Shown piece by piece: positions 1-8,645 of a stretch of 64,000 bases of DNA. Source of the DNA: CAINVV01 sp037137375 (GTDB lineage: Bacteria > Bacteroidota > Bacteroidia > Bacteroidales > Prolixibacteraceae); the NCBI GenBank assembly GCA_037137375.1, contig JBAXKJ010000025.1, positions 1-64,000 of the forward strand, given 5' to 3'. Under the pieces are notes generated by a model. That model did not search any database, had not been told where the DNA came from, and worked only from the letters and a program-made list of their open reading frames with translations. Within the stretch, counting starts at the first letter, position 1; each line of letters opens with the position of its first letter. Position numbers and translations under genes: made by a program.

Positions 1-55
1 AAAACACTAATTTTATAACCGGTGGAGGGGGGTCAGCATGCTCCGGATTATCCAT

Positions 56-212
56 CTATTCAATTTTTAAAAAGTTCTTCAATATCCAGGTTGCCCTGTC
101 ATGGTACAGGTGCAGCAGCTTGTGACGGTGCCCTTCGAAATAATTCACGAAGCGAATGCCCCGGTTTTTCCATTGGATGATCACAGCATGAACAATAAGC
201 AAAATATTACGT
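56..212 (-). pseudogene. C-terminal fragment of an unidentified protein
   Basis: On the minus strand an open frame of about 50 residues ends in TAG at 56-58 and includes the stretch QWKNRGIRFVNYFEGHRH followed by KLLHLYHDRATWILKNFLKIE. It reads like a real protein C-terminus, rich in aromatic and basic residues, but no plausible start codon lies upstream and the frame is short. I do not recognise the family. The remaining bases up to the next gene at 250 hold nothing I can identify. Confidence 0.25.
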
Positions 213-249
213 ATACAAATTACCTCCTTAGAACTAAATTATTTTCGGT

Positions 250-1542
250 ATGAAAACATCAGTTATTTTGAGTCAGTTTAATAAACAATGTATCCGGATT
301 ACTGTGTGTCTGATTTTTCTGCTTCTTTTTTTAGAAAGCAGCTTTTCCCAGACCAAAGAGGCAAACGACGAGCTTGTTCTTCCAAAAGGTTTTAAAAGCG
401 TTGTGGTCGCTAACAATCTTGGCCAAGGCAGGCATATTGCGATCAATGATAATGGAGATATGTATGTGATCCTATATAGATTAAAGGACAAAAAAGGGAT
501 TGTCGCACTACGCGATACAAATAAAGATGGCAAAGCGGATATCATCCAATATTTTGGAAAATATACGGGCACCGGAATTGGAATACACGACGGTTATCTC
601 TATGTCGGGGCTGATGCCGATACTATGGTCGTTCGATACAAATTGCGACCAGGCGAATTACTTCCTGATACAACTTGCGAAGTCGTCGTTTCAGGCTTTT
701 TGAAAAACAAGCAGCACGGGATGAAATCAATCACTTTTGACAATGAAAATAATTTGTATGTGAATGTTGGTGCACCTTCAAATGCCTGTCAGGATCCCGA
801 CAGGACACCTCATACACCAGGACTTGAACCTTGTCCGTTGTTGCAAAGTTTCGCGGGAATTTGGCGGTTCAAAGCGAATAAACTTGGTCAGGTTCAATTG
901 AAAGATGGCTATCGTTATGCAACAGGACTGCGAAATTGTGTTGCACTTCGATGGAATCCAATCGCCAATCATTTGTATGTTGTCCAACACGGCCGGGATC
1001 AGCTGCACGAATTCTGGCCTGAAAATTTCACCGAGAATGATGGCGTAAACAAACCGGCTGAAGAATTTTTCCTTTTAACAGACGGTTCTGATTGTGGTTG
1101 GCCATATTGCTATTTTGACCCGTTTCTGAATAAAAAGATGGTAGCGCCGGAATATGGTGGTGATGGAAAAACCGTGGATAAAACAGGGAAACAGCTTCCC
1201 ATCATGGCTTTCCCTGCGCATTATGCCCCTGATGACCTGCTTTTTTACACAGGAAAACAATTTCCAGAACATTATCGAAGTGGCGCATTTATTGCATTTC
1301 ATGGATCATGGAACAGGGCGCCGCAGGAACAGAAGGGTTACAATATCGTCTATGTGCCTTTCCGGGGAGAACTTCCGTCAGGCAATTGGGAAGTCTTTGC
1401 CGACAATTTTGCCGGAGTACCTGTAATTAAGAGCCCCCGTGATGCGATGTCCCGTCCCTGCGGAATGGCTATTGGCCCTGACGGCTCTTTGTATGTCGTT
1501 GAAGATACCAAGGGAAAAATTTGGAAAATCACTTACAATTAA
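250..1542 (+). CDS. exported sorbosone/glucose dehydrogenase-like six-bladed propeller oxidoreductase
   Basis: This 430-residue protein begins with a signal peptide (hydrophobic run around residues 17-34, cleavage probably after SFS). The mature part resembles the GSDH/L-sorbosone dehydrogenase family, soluble beta-propellers that oxidise sugars or aldehydes with PQQ: FKSVVVANNLGQGRHIAIN near the N-terminus, HGMKSITFD, the ATGLRNCVALRW blade motif, VVQHGRDQL, and a C-terminal GMAIGPDGSLYVVEDTKGKIWKI. The likely site of action is the periplasm. A c-type cytochrome gene follows 71 nt downstream on the same strand, a natural electron acceptor for a PQQ enzyme. The substrate cannot be told from sequence, and some relatives of this fold are not enzymes. 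The ATG at 250 is the only start giving a full signal peptide. Confidence 0.82.
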   Translation: MKTSVILSQFNKQCIRITVCLIFLLLFLESSFSQTKEANDELVLPKGFKSVVVANNLGQGRHIAINDNGDMYVILYRLKDKKGIVALRDTNKDGKADIIQYFGKYTGTGIGIHDGYLYVGADADTMVVRYKLRPGELLPDTTCEVVVSGFLKNKQHGMKSITFDNENNLYVNVGAPSNACQDPDRTPHTPGLEPCPLLQSFAGIWRFKANKLGQVQLKDGYRYATGLRNCVALRWNPIANHLYVVQHGRDQLHEFWPENFTENDGVNKPAEEFFLLTDGSDCGWPYCYFDPFLNKKMVAPEYGGDGKTVDKTGKQLPIMAFPAHYAPDDLLFYTGKQFPEHYRSGAFIAFHGSWNRAPQEQKGYNIVYVPFRGELPSGNWEVFADNFAGVPVIKSPRDAMSRPCGMAIGPDGSLYVVEDTKGKIWKITYN

Positions 1543-1613
1543 GTGGGTTTAATCTTTCCTGAATACTATTTGAGTCTGTAATTTACCTGTTTAAAAAATT
1601 CATACTTAGGAAT

Positions 1614-2066
1614 ATGTTAAAGAATATAAGCCGATTACTGATTTTTTCCTTTCTTTTCGTTTTTTTCCTATTGAGCCAGGCTTCGAATTATTCAAAACCA
1701 TTTGCAACTGGGTTTAAACTCTCAAATGAGGCACAGGATTCTACAAAGGCTGGTGAAAGTCTGTATATTAAACACTGCCTCCAATGCCACCAGAAAGACG
1801 GAAGCGGTGTCCCTAATATGTTCCCTCCGATTATGAAAAGTGATTGGGCAAATGGCGATAAAATCAAATTAATCAATGTGTTGCTCAAAGGACTTAATGG
1901 CGATATTGAGGTTAGCGGTGATCAGTACAGTCAGGTGATGCCAAAACAAGATTATTTGACAAACACTGAGATTGCACAGATATTAACATATATCAGACGG
2001 AATTTTGGCAATGATGCAGATGCAGTTTATCCTGAAGAGGTAGCCACCGTGAGAGGTAAAAAATAG
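1614..2066 (+). CDS. monoheme c-type cytochrome
   Basis: A 150-residue exported protein with an N-terminal hydrophobic segment (residues 8-20) and one heme c site, CLQCH, at C55-C58-H59. The likely axial methionine is M109 in the QVMPKQDYLT loop, placed as in class I cytochromes c, and the C-terminal helix follows (EIAQILTYIRRNFGN). GSGVPNMFPP after the heme site is typical of cytochromes paired with sugar or alcohol dehydrogenases. It lies 71 nt after the sorbosone-dehydrogenase-like gene, so the two probably form one electron-transfer unit in the periplasm: the dehydrogenase reduces the cytochrome, which passes electrons to a terminal oxidase. That coupling is inferred from gene order only. 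Confidence 0.88.
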   Translation: MLKNISRLLIFSFLFVFFLLSQASNYSKPFATGFKLSNEAQDSTKAGESLYIKHCLQCHQKDGSGVPNMFPPIMKSDWANGDKIKLINVLLKGLNGDIEVSGDQYSQVMPKQDYLTNTEIAQILTYIRRNFGNDADAVYPEEVATVRGKK

Positions 2067-2140
2067 AATTGGCTGAAATGCTGAGATGTGATCCTAAAGT
2101 GAATATGCGGAAGGCGTAAGAAGTCAGGATGGGCCCACCT

Positions 2141-3223
2141 TCAATGTTCCGATTCACCTGGGATCTCCGGGATTCCCGGATCGTCGAGAATCTGTATCCC
2201 GGATGCGGGCCCCAGATTTTTCCAATCCCAAAGTACCCAAACAACTTCCTTTTCTTTAGTAACTTCAACAAGCTGAGGTCCTTTCCCATTATCACCCCTT
2301 GAACATATTATTGTATTGCCATTAGCTAGCCTCGTGCAACATTGCGTATTGATAAACCTGTATTTCTCCGGCAAATCTGACGGTCTAAGCTCCCATACAA
2401 TTTCTTTCTTTGGATTTACCTCACAAGTGAGCTTATCGCCTTCGTCGGTTATAAGCGTATTGCCATTCTTAAGCCTGATAGCAGCCCATGGGGACTTAAT
2501 ATTGTATTTCCATATTTCTTTGAAGTTTTTGTCATATTCAACCACCCTGCCCAGTTCAAGGAAAGGCACAAGATAGGTCCCCTGAGCAGTATAGCGTACC
2601 CTGCGGAACTGGGCATGAATGTATTTTTTATCAGTTAGGGTATCAACCGGCAAAGTATGTTCCACTTCCACAGTATTGGTTTTAATGTTCATAACAAGAA
2701 GCCTGGGAGGCTGACCATTCTGGACAAACAGTACCCTGTCTGAACCTATCGGCTGACAGCCATGTATTTCTGTGCCTTCTGGAGCATCGTACCTCCATAC
2801 AACCTCTTTTTTGGGTGTGACAATCGCTACATATTGCATTCTTGTAAACAGAATATTGCCATTTGACATCATCCATACATCGTCATATTCGCATCCTGGT
2901 CCGGTAGAGTAAGTCCATATGATCTTACCCTTATTTACCAGGAAAATTATATTATAACACTCGCCGAAATATAGCATGGGATGCTGTGACAATCCTTCCC
3001 CAGGAAGGTTTTCCGGAACTGAGGCCAGGTTAGTTTTAAGAGGATCAACCTTTGTTTCAGCCGGACCCAGGTCAGGCACTTCAGGTGCTGTAAAAAGATG
3101 CAGCAAACTCATTAAGGGAGTTGAAGATCCTTGAAGAGGCTTCTGAACAGACTGTCCACTACTTTCCAGATTCAAAGCAATGAAAATAATCAATACACCG
3201 TGAAACAAAGATGAAATTTTCAT
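2141..3223 (-). CDS. secreted PQQ-like beta-propeller repeat protein
   Basis: A 360-residue protein with a signal peptide (residues 1-23) and repeated blade motifs of the PQQ/WD-like type: GKIIWTYSTG, KEVVWRYDAPEG, KEIWKYNIKSPW, KEIVWELRP, KEVVWVLWDW, each preceded by a NGNxLxT/I element. About six blades can be counted. Proteins of this build are extracytoplasmic and often bind ligands or act as scaffolds; no catalytic residue can be named. It converges on the cytochrome c gene with 74 nt between stops, where I see no strong terminator hairpin. It is not obviously in an operon. Confidence 0.7.
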   Translation of the reverse strand: MKISSLFHGVLIIFIALNLESSGQSVQKPLQGSSTPLMSLLHLFTAPEVPDLGPAETKVDPLKTNLASVPENLPGEGLSQHPMLYFGECYNIIFLVNKGKIIWTYSTGPGCEYDDVWMMSNGNILFTRMQYVAIVTPKKEVVWRYDAPEGTEIHGCQPIGSDRVLFVQNGQPPRLLVMNIKTNTVEVEHTLPVDTLTDKKYIHAQFRRVRYTAQGTYLVPFLELGRVVEYDKNFKEIWKYNIKSPWAAIRLKNGNTLITDEGDKLTCEVNPKKEIVWELRPSDLPEKYRFINTQCCTRLANGNTIICSRGDNGKGPQLVEVTKEKEVVWVLWDWKNLGPASGIQILDDPGIPEIPGESEH

Positions 3224-3412
3224 AAGGCTAATTTATAGAATAATTATTTTTGTAAAATCGTAGCCCATTAACCCCTAACCCAGCTTAATAAAGGAAAAAT
3301 CTGGGTTCCGTCTGGGGGTATTGGGGTTAAACTTCTCTCCATCTAAAATCTAACTTCTTCTTTAATTCATCAGATTACCTTCAATTCAAGTTGAGATGCC
3401 CTAACTTTTACA
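3224..3412. other. intergenic stretch, no gene seen
   Basis: AT-rich DNA upstream of the minus-strand propeller gene. It carries a G-rich patch around 3297-3330 (ctgggttccgtctggggg). I see no open frame, RNA gene or clear promoter box. Confidence 0.4.
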
Positions 3413-3544
3413 ATGGCAAACCCGGAAGCAACAAAAAAGGCATTTAAGGAAACAAGTAAAAAAATCAGGAAGATGTTTGTCGCCATAAAACCGTCGTTTA
3501 GGATTGTACGAGATAAAGTTAAGAATTGGTTTAAAATAATCTAG
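3413..3544 (+). CDS. small basic protein, 43 residues (hypothetical)
   Basis: An ATG-to-TAG frame of 43 codons, starting MANPEATKKAFKETSKKIRK and ending in NWFKII. It has about 13 Lys/Arg, alternating with hydrophobic residues, so residues 5-43 could form one amphipathic basic helix. Start and stop are clean and the composition is protein-like, unlike the surrounding DNA. No family is recognised. It could be a small DNA- or membrane-binding peptide, or a chance frame. Confidence 0.3.
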   Translation: MANPEATKKAFKETSKKIRKMFVAIKPSFRIVRDKVKNWFKII

Positions 3545-3590
3545 TCCGACTAGTACAAATTTCAACCGAGAAAAACCACGCCAGGATGAC

Positions 3591-3632
3591 GCCAGGATTT
3601 GATGGAAAATGGAGGTTTTGTGCCAAAAAAAT
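3591..3632. repeat. dispersed intergenic repeat A, copy 1
   Basis: The stretch beginning gccaggatttgatggaaaat and continuing to about 3632 resembles intergenic DNA at 12101-12142 and, less closely, at 8558-8595. The preceding bases (aaaaaccacgccagga) also match the lead-in of the 12101 copy and of a short seed at 4606-4620. None of the copies is in a recognisable gene. Confidence 0.45.
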
Positions 3633-3884
3633 CTACGGAAAGTTTCGATTATTTTTAAACGAATTAATCCTCTGGTTTGACTGGTTTACACCTCCAATTT
3701 CCGTCAATGGGAGGAGCTCAAAAAATTTTCAAATTCCATCAATGAATTGCCAAAGTTCAGGGAAGCTTAAATACAATCCTAATATTCCGGGGCTGATAAT
3801 TTAATTTGCTCAATCTGAATCTGGATAAATGTCCAGTTATTCCATGATTGCAATCAGAGGTTAAGAAAATTTGTATATTTGAAT

Positions 3885-4202
3885 ATGATTAAGAATAAAA
3901 AAATATTGTTGAAAATTAAGCAGTTAGTTGGTTTAACAGAACCAAATGCCACTGTTATTTTATTTGGTTCGCACGCCAGAGGGCAAAATGACAAACAATC
4001 AGATATTGATGTTCTTATTCTTGTTGACAACGACAAAATCACCTACTCTGATGAACAGAGAATAAAATATCCATTGTACGATCTTGAATTTGAAACAGGT
4101 AAGATAATTAGTCCTGTAATATTTAGCCGAAATGATTGGGAATCTCGTCATACAATCACTCCTTTTTACAAAAACATTAAAAAGGAAGGGATTTTGTTAT
4201 GA
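3885..4202 (+). CDS. mntA: MNT-type nucleotidyltransferase (minimal nucleotidyltransferase antitoxin)
   Basis: A 105-residue protein with the polymerase-beta-like nucleotidyltransferase signature: LFGSHARG at residues 27-33 (G28-S29) followed by D40-x-D42 in SDIDVLILV, the metal-binding pair. This is the MNT half of the HEPN-MNT toxin-antitoxin class, in which the MNT protein AMPylates its HEPN partner and blocks it. Its stop overlaps the start of the HEPN gene (ATGA at 4199-4202), so the two are translationally coupled. I chose the ATG at 3885; an in-frame TTG at 3879 would add two residues. The symbol is used by family analogy only. Confidence 0.85.
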   Translation: MIKNKKILLKIKQLVGLTEPNATVILFGSHARGQNDKQSDIDVLILVDNDKITYSDEQRIKYPLYDLEFETGKIISPVIFSRNDWESRHTITPFYKNIKKEGILL

Positions 4203-4582
4203 AAATGGACTCTGAAGATCTTGTAAAATATAGGAAAAGTCGATCTTTGGAAACACTTAGAGAAGCTGATGCAATGGTTCAGAATGGATTTTGGAATGCA
4301 TCGGTCAATAGAATTTACTATGCTTGTTATTATGCAGTAAGTGGCCTGTTGCTAAAGAAAAATATTGAGACTAATTCACACAAGGGTATCAGGCAGATGT
4401 TCGGACTTCATTTTGTTCAATCCGGAATTGTTTCTAAAGAAGATGGCCGTTTCTTTTCGGATCTCTATGACAGAAGACAAACTGGGGATTACGATGATTT
4501 TGTCCAATACGATGAAGCTACGGTTTTAAGTTTATACAATCAAGCTCAAGAATTTATTGGCAGGATGGTGAAATTGGAGTAA
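4199..4582 (+). CDS. hepT: HEPN domain protein (RNase toxin partner of MNT)
   Basis: A 127-residue all-helical HEPN protein. The pattern is typical: LETLREADAMVQNGFWNASVNRIYYACYYAVSGLL (residues 18-52) and SHKGIRQMFGLHFV, where R65 and H71 fit the RX4-6H RNase motif. The C-terminal half (LYDRRQTGDYDDFVQYD, about residues 97-113) matches the family's conserved end. It follows the nucleotidyltransferase with a 4-nt ATGA overlap. In characterised pairs, the HEPN protein cleaves RNA and is silenced by AMPylation at a tyrosine near the motif; whether that holds here is inference. No mobile-element boundary was seen around the pair. Confidence 0.85.
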   Translation: MKMDSEDLVKYRKSRSLETLREADAMVQNGFWNASVNRIYYACYYAVSGLLLKKNIETNSHKGIRQMFGLHFVQSGIVSKEDGRFFSDLYDRRQTGDYDDFVQYDEATVLSLYNQAQEFIGRMVKLE

Positions 4583-4737
4583 CCCAACCCCATAAATAGT
4601 TCCCTAAAAAACCCGCCAGGAAATCCACCAGGTTTTTCGACAGCCAGTATCAACCAGTGGAAACTCAAAAAGGATTAGACCTCCCACTCATACTCAGGGG
4701 GTCGTAGGAACATGCCCTACAGAGCCCACCCTCAAAA

Positions 4738-5146
4738 TCAAACACATACAAGGTCGACTTGCAGGTGTTTATTCCACATTACTTTTAATTTTTCTGTGAG
4801 CGCATTAAAGGCAACAGGTTTTGTCAGGAGTCATCGGCTCCGAGCCGCATTGTAGTATTGTAATCTTTCTTGTCACCGTATGCGGTAATCATGATCACTA
4901 TAGGAGGTGGGTTCTCATATTTTTCTAAGATGTATATTAATAACGCAAGTCCGCTAATCCCGGGCATATTGATATCTGACAGTTTTAACACAACCTGCTG
5001 TTTATGATTATTCATACAGGCCAATGCTTCTTCCCCGGAAAATGAAAAATAAATTCCAGCTCACCATCTTTTATCTCTCTTCTGAAACGTAGTTCAAACA
5101 GTGTCTGGATATCCATTTCGTCGTCAACGACCATTACTTTCGACCT
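4738..5146 (-). pseudogene. broken CheY-like response regulator
   Basis: This is a decayed copy of the regulator at 39555-39941. Read on the minus strand it begins where the intact gene has ATG, but the codon here is AGG (5144-5146). It then runs KVMVVDDEMDIQTLFELRFR, loses one base after GELEFIF (around 5040), continues in a new frame through SDINMPGISG with the phosphoacceptor Asp retained, and loses another base at GADD (about 4831) before LTKPVAFNALTEKLKV. Restoring both bases gives a protein collinear with the intact paralogue, ending at TGA 4738-4740. It starts 12 nt after the stop of the sensor kinase, so it was the kinase's operon partner. A lost start and two frameshifts mean it cannot make a working receiver. 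Confidence 0.88.
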
Positions 5147-5158
5147 AACGATTAATTT

Positions 5159-7885
5159 TCAAATGGGTAAATGAATAGTAAAAACTGAACCATCTCCCTC
5201 TGCTGTTTCAACCTGAATGTCGCCTCCATGCCCTTTGGTGACGATGTCGTAGCTCATTGACAAACCAAGTCCTGTACCTTCACCGGTAGGCTTAGTGGTG
5301 AAGAAGGGCTGGAAGATTTTGTTCCTGATCTGTTCAGGAATACCGGTGCCATTGTCTCTGACAGAAATTGAAATTGTATGGCCAATTTTTTTTGTTGCAA
5401 CCGAAACTGTTGGCTCATATTGCCCCGTTGCTGAGCTTGGCGAAGCGTTCTTTTTGGAATCCACTGCATGAAAAGCGTTGGTAATCAGGTTGAGTATAAC
5501 TCTTCCAATATCCTGAGGAACAACATTGATTTTGCCGATGTTATTATCAAAATTGGTTTTCATTGTTGCATTGAAGGACATGTCTCTTGCCCGAAGCCCA
5601 TGATAGGCGAGGCGAAGGTATTCATCCGCAAGAGCGTTGATATCGGTAGGTTCTTTTAGTCCACTGCTGCTGCGGCTATGTTGGAGCATTCCTTTGACAA
5701 TCGCATCGGCCCGTTTCCCGTGGTGGTTGATCTTTCGCTCGTTCTCTCTGATGTCTTGGGCAAGTGCTTTCACTTCATCCAGATTCCCTTTCTCAATTTC
5801 TTCTTCCATTTCATTAATCAGTTCCGAATTTACTTCCGAGAAGTTATTCACGAAATTCAAAGGGTTTTGTATTTCATGGGCGATACCAGCAGTGAGTTCT
5901 CCGAGTGATGCCATCTTTTCGGATTGCACCAACTGCGATTGGGCTGCTTTCAGTTCAGATAAGGCAGTTTCGATGCTTTGCTTTGCCATTTCCAATTTTC
6001 TAAAGTCTTCGTAGCGGGCAAACGCAATGGAAAATGTTTCGGCCAGGGACCGCAACAAATCAAGCTCTTCGTTAGTCAAAGGTTGAATATTTCCAACGTA
6101 GAGCATGCCCTGTGCGAAGGGAACAAAATGCAGGTCAAGCGATTCAGGCGGTTTCGATGCATCCTGATAGGTTTCCGTATTGGGGACTTGACCCTCCTTG
6201 ACCATAGATTGCATCCAACTTATAAATTCCTCCTTGTTCCAATGTGTTTTGAAAATCAATCCCTTTCTCCAATTTTTCAACAAATTGTTGGTGAGTTCAC
6301 TGGAATCAAAAGGCAAATCGAGGGCAGCGAGGGAGCGACCATCGGGCGCTGACAAAAAAGCCTGTACATGAACGGTTTCATCATTTACAATAAATACGCC
6401 GCAACGAAAAAAAGGTACTCCGAGCGCGATGAGTTCGTGCCAGATCAATGGGGTGATACGCTGAAGGTCGGTCGTTGTCCTCATACTCGCAATTTGTCCG
6501 CGAACCCTGTCAAGTGAAGATTGTTTTATGGCTTCCCGTGCCTGTGCTTCCGCTTTTTGAAGATCAAGAAAACGGGTATAAGCTTGGTTGAAAACAATTG
6601 TAAACCTTTTGATGATATCCTGGTGCTCTTCTTCTAAAGGCTCGAGACTACCGGTTACCAGGCTGCCAAATGTATCTGATGAGCCTGAAAGATGTATTTT
6701 CTTTACACCGGCCATATCCTGCTTTATGAATTCAGGTAGTTTGGCCAGCGCAGTTTTATTGAATCCAAAATGGTCCCAGTCTCTTTTCTCTTTCCCTTCA
6801 AAAAGATATTGCCATTTCTTCTTCCGTTTCTGCCAGCAGTCGAGATACATCAAATGGGAGGGATGCTGATTCATTTGTATAAAAAACCCATTTTCATCCA
6901 GCAGGCCTTCCTTACCTGCGAGCCACCAGATGATACCTTTGTTTTCAGGGTTTACTATCATGATAAAACACCTGTCAAGTTGCGCATCCAGTTTGGTCAA
7001 CTCCTGGTATAATACATAAATTAATTGCCCAAGCTCAGCAGATTGCCGCATGGCCATAGCTCCTGCCCTTACCCTTTCCAACGAAAGTTCAATCTGCGCT
7101 TCTCGTGCCTGTGCTTCTGCTTTTTGGATATCCAGGAACCTTCGGTAAGCCAACCCGAAAACATTCCGGAATCGTTTGAAAAGGGTTATTTCTTCTTCAA
7201 TCAAAGGTGAATAGGTTGATAAGCCTAAAGCTATAGGTCCCAATGAGAACATATAATAATTAAGCGTTTTTGCCTCTTCCAGAAAGGAATCTGCAAACTG
7301 ATTGGTAGTTTTCTGGTATTCATACCAATCCCTGACTTCTTGACCACTTAAAGAAGTTTGAAAAAATTCGCCGGCACCTTTCAGCATCTGGTTAGCAAAT
7401 TCTTCCTGCAAATGATGCGTTTTATAACTTACTTCAGTTGTCAGGAGTCTGTCATGACGGGAATAATACTCATAATTTACATAGGTCCCTTTTGCTTCAT
7501 TAATGACCGCTGTCTGTACATTCCGAATATCTTTTACTTTCAGGAACTCCAGTTGCCCGGAAATAATGCGGCAAACTTCTACCATTTCGGAAGGATTGTG
7601 CATGCCCATTGCAACTGCTCTTACCCGCTCTAAAGATGATTCTATTTCGAGTTCACGATTTTGTGCTTCAACCTCTTTTCTCTTCTGCTCAAGTTCATTG
7701 ATGGTTTCTTCCAAAAGAATAGCAGTCGTGTGCTTGACTTTTTCAGTCTGGTCGAGCTTGAAGGCAGTAATGGCCATTTCGCTTTCTATATCTTTTACCG
7801 CTTTGTCTAACAAAGCTTTTTCTTCAACAGATAGTTTCCAGGTTTGCTGAAGAAAATCAATGATTTTTTCAAGACTTTGGTTCAT
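5159..7885 (-). CDS. cytoplasmic sensor histidine kinase with repeated GAF-like modules
   Basis: A 908-residue kinase without evident membrane segments. After an N-terminal coiled coil (residues 1-80) come three similar modules of about 190 residues, each opened by a helix with SLERVRA(x)AMxM or SLDRVRG (near residues 84, 268 and 463) and each followed by a GAF-like region. A coiled coil leads to the HisKA domain with GELTAGIAHEIQNPLNFVNNF, where H670 is the phosphorylation site, and to a HATPase_c domain (NLITNAFHAVD, DNGTGIP, GEGTGLGLSMSYD). There is no receiver. Its operon partner regulator just downstream is a pseudogene, so the kinase is an orphan unless it uses the paralogous regulator at 39555. 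Its ATG overlaps the stop of a broken upstream gene (ATGA), so it was once third or second in a coupled operon. Confidence 0.85.
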   Translation of the reverse strand: MNQSLEKIIDFLQQTWKLSVEEKALLDKAVKDIESEMAITAFKLDQTEKVKHTTAILLEETINELEQKRKEVEAQNRELEIESSLERVRAVAMGMHNPSEMVEVCRIISGQLEFLKVKDIRNVQTAVINEAKGTYVNYEYYSRHDRLLTTEVSYKTHHLQEEFANQMLKGAGEFFQTSLSGQEVRDWYEYQKTTNQFADSFLEEAKTLNYYMFSLGPIALGLSTYSPLIEEEITLFKRFRNVFGLAYRRFLDIQKAEAQAREAQIELSLERVRAGAMAMRQSAELGQLIYVLYQELTKLDAQLDRCFIMIVNPENKGIIWWLAGKEGLLDENGFFIQMNQHPSHLMYLDCWQKRKKKWQYLFEGKEKRDWDHFGFNKTALAKLPEFIKQDMAGVKKIHLSGSSDTFGSLVTGSLEPLEEEHQDIIKRFTIVFNQAYTRFLDLQKAEAQAREAIKQSSLDRVRGQIASMRTTTDLQRITPLIWHELIALGVPFFRCGVFIVNDETVHVQAFLSAPDGRSLAALDLPFDSSELTNNLLKNWRKGLIFKTHWNKEEFISWMQSMVKEGQVPNTETYQDASKPPESLDLHFVPFAQGMLYVGNIQPLTNEELDLLRSLAETFSIAFARYEDFRKLEMAKQSIETALSELKAAQSQLVQSEKMASLGELTAGIAHEIQNPLNFVNNFSEVNSELINEMEEEIEKGNLDEVKALAQDIRENERKINHHGKRADAIVKGMLQHSRSSSGLKEPTDINALADEYLRLAYHGLRARDMSFNATMKTNFDNNIGKINVVPQDIGRVILNLITNAFHAVDSKKNASPSSATGQYEPTVSVATKKIGHTISISVRDNGTGIPEQIRNKIFQPFFTTKPTGEGTGLGLSMSYDIVTKGHGGDIQVETAEGDGSVFTIHLPI

Positions 7886-8186
7886 TTTACTTTTATTACT
7901 ACACTACAGTTCATGAGATTGTGCATTTCTAAGTTCCCTCCGATAGCTCTCCCCAATTCTGCATTGGAGAAAAATTCTATCATAGGGATATTCCAGATAT
8001 TCTTTATTCCTTCGATCTCTTTTTTATCCCAGGACCCAGTGCCATAGCAGCGCTCTTGTCGCGGTAATTTTTGTCGGGAAATTCATCAAACATGATGGTG
8101 AAATGATCCGGAAACCTATCCATCAACATGATCACAACGGATCCGCTTGCCGTATTTTCATCAATAAATTCACCATCGGCTTCGTG
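7882..8186 (-). pseudogene. C-terminal remnant of an unidentified protein coupled to the kinase gene
   Basis: On the minus strand, two frames join to give about 100 residues: HEADGEFIDENTASGSVVIM and onwards through FPDHFTIMFDEFPDKNYRDK, then after a frame change near 8040 WDKKEIEGIKNIWNIPMIEF and AELGRAIGGNLEMHNLMN, ending SVVIKVK. The stop TGA overlaps the kinase ATG (7882-7885), as expected of a translationally coupled upstream gene. A stop lies immediately upstream of the fragment in the first frame. I do not recognise the family. The frame change and missing N-terminus make it non-functional. Confidence 0.5.
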
Positions 8187-8645
8187 TCAAATTCTTCTCA
8201 TTGAACGGGGATACTGCATTTACTTCCTTAAATTCACACAGGAGATTGGCAAAGACTATTGCTATCATGAAATTCAAATTGTCGACTTTGAAATTCTGTT
8301 TCAAAATTGAAAATGGGAATTGTGACAGCTGACAGTGTTTCATAACTAAAATAGTCAATTGCTATTTTGCTAACCAGGAATGCAAATCTCAACTATTTAG
8401 AACGGATTTAAATAATTTAAGTTTCATAAAATTTGGTCATGAAAATGACTCAAACCAGGATTCTCAAGCTAAAAAAATTGGCTTTAAGTTTTCTTCGAAT
8501 TCGAAGCTGGATTTCGGAAATTCGAAATGGGCCAGACCTCTCCCTATTCAGGAAGTTGCCAGGATTTTGAGGAAAGTCCAGTTGTTGTGCTGAGTAAATC
8601 AGTAGGGGTTCGTTTATTATGATACGATTTGTGGCGATTGAATGT
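8187..8645. other. non-coding stretch with repeat A copy
   Basis: No gene is seen. A frame of 43 codons beginning MTQTRILKLKKLALSFLRIR near 8440 is present but has no support. A 14-bp perfect palindrome (cttcgaattcgaag) lies at 8493-8506 and a degenerate copy of repeat A at 8558-8595. Confidence 0.4.

Noticed and set aside
3874..3881. TATATTTG box just before the MNT gene
   Set aside because: It fits TAnnTTTG but is 3 nt from the chosen ATG, which would place the transcript start inside the gene; possible only if the mRNA is leaderless.
5468..7850. Several plus-strand open frames of 60-125 codons across the sensor kinase gene
   Set aside because: They are antisense to a 908-residue kinase whose motifs are clear; the plus-strand frames have low-complexity, Ser/Phe-rich text and no domains.
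8493..8506. 14-bp palindrome cttcgaattcgaag
   Set aside because: Isolated, not next to a gene start and without a second copy in the window; likely chance in AT-rich DNA.
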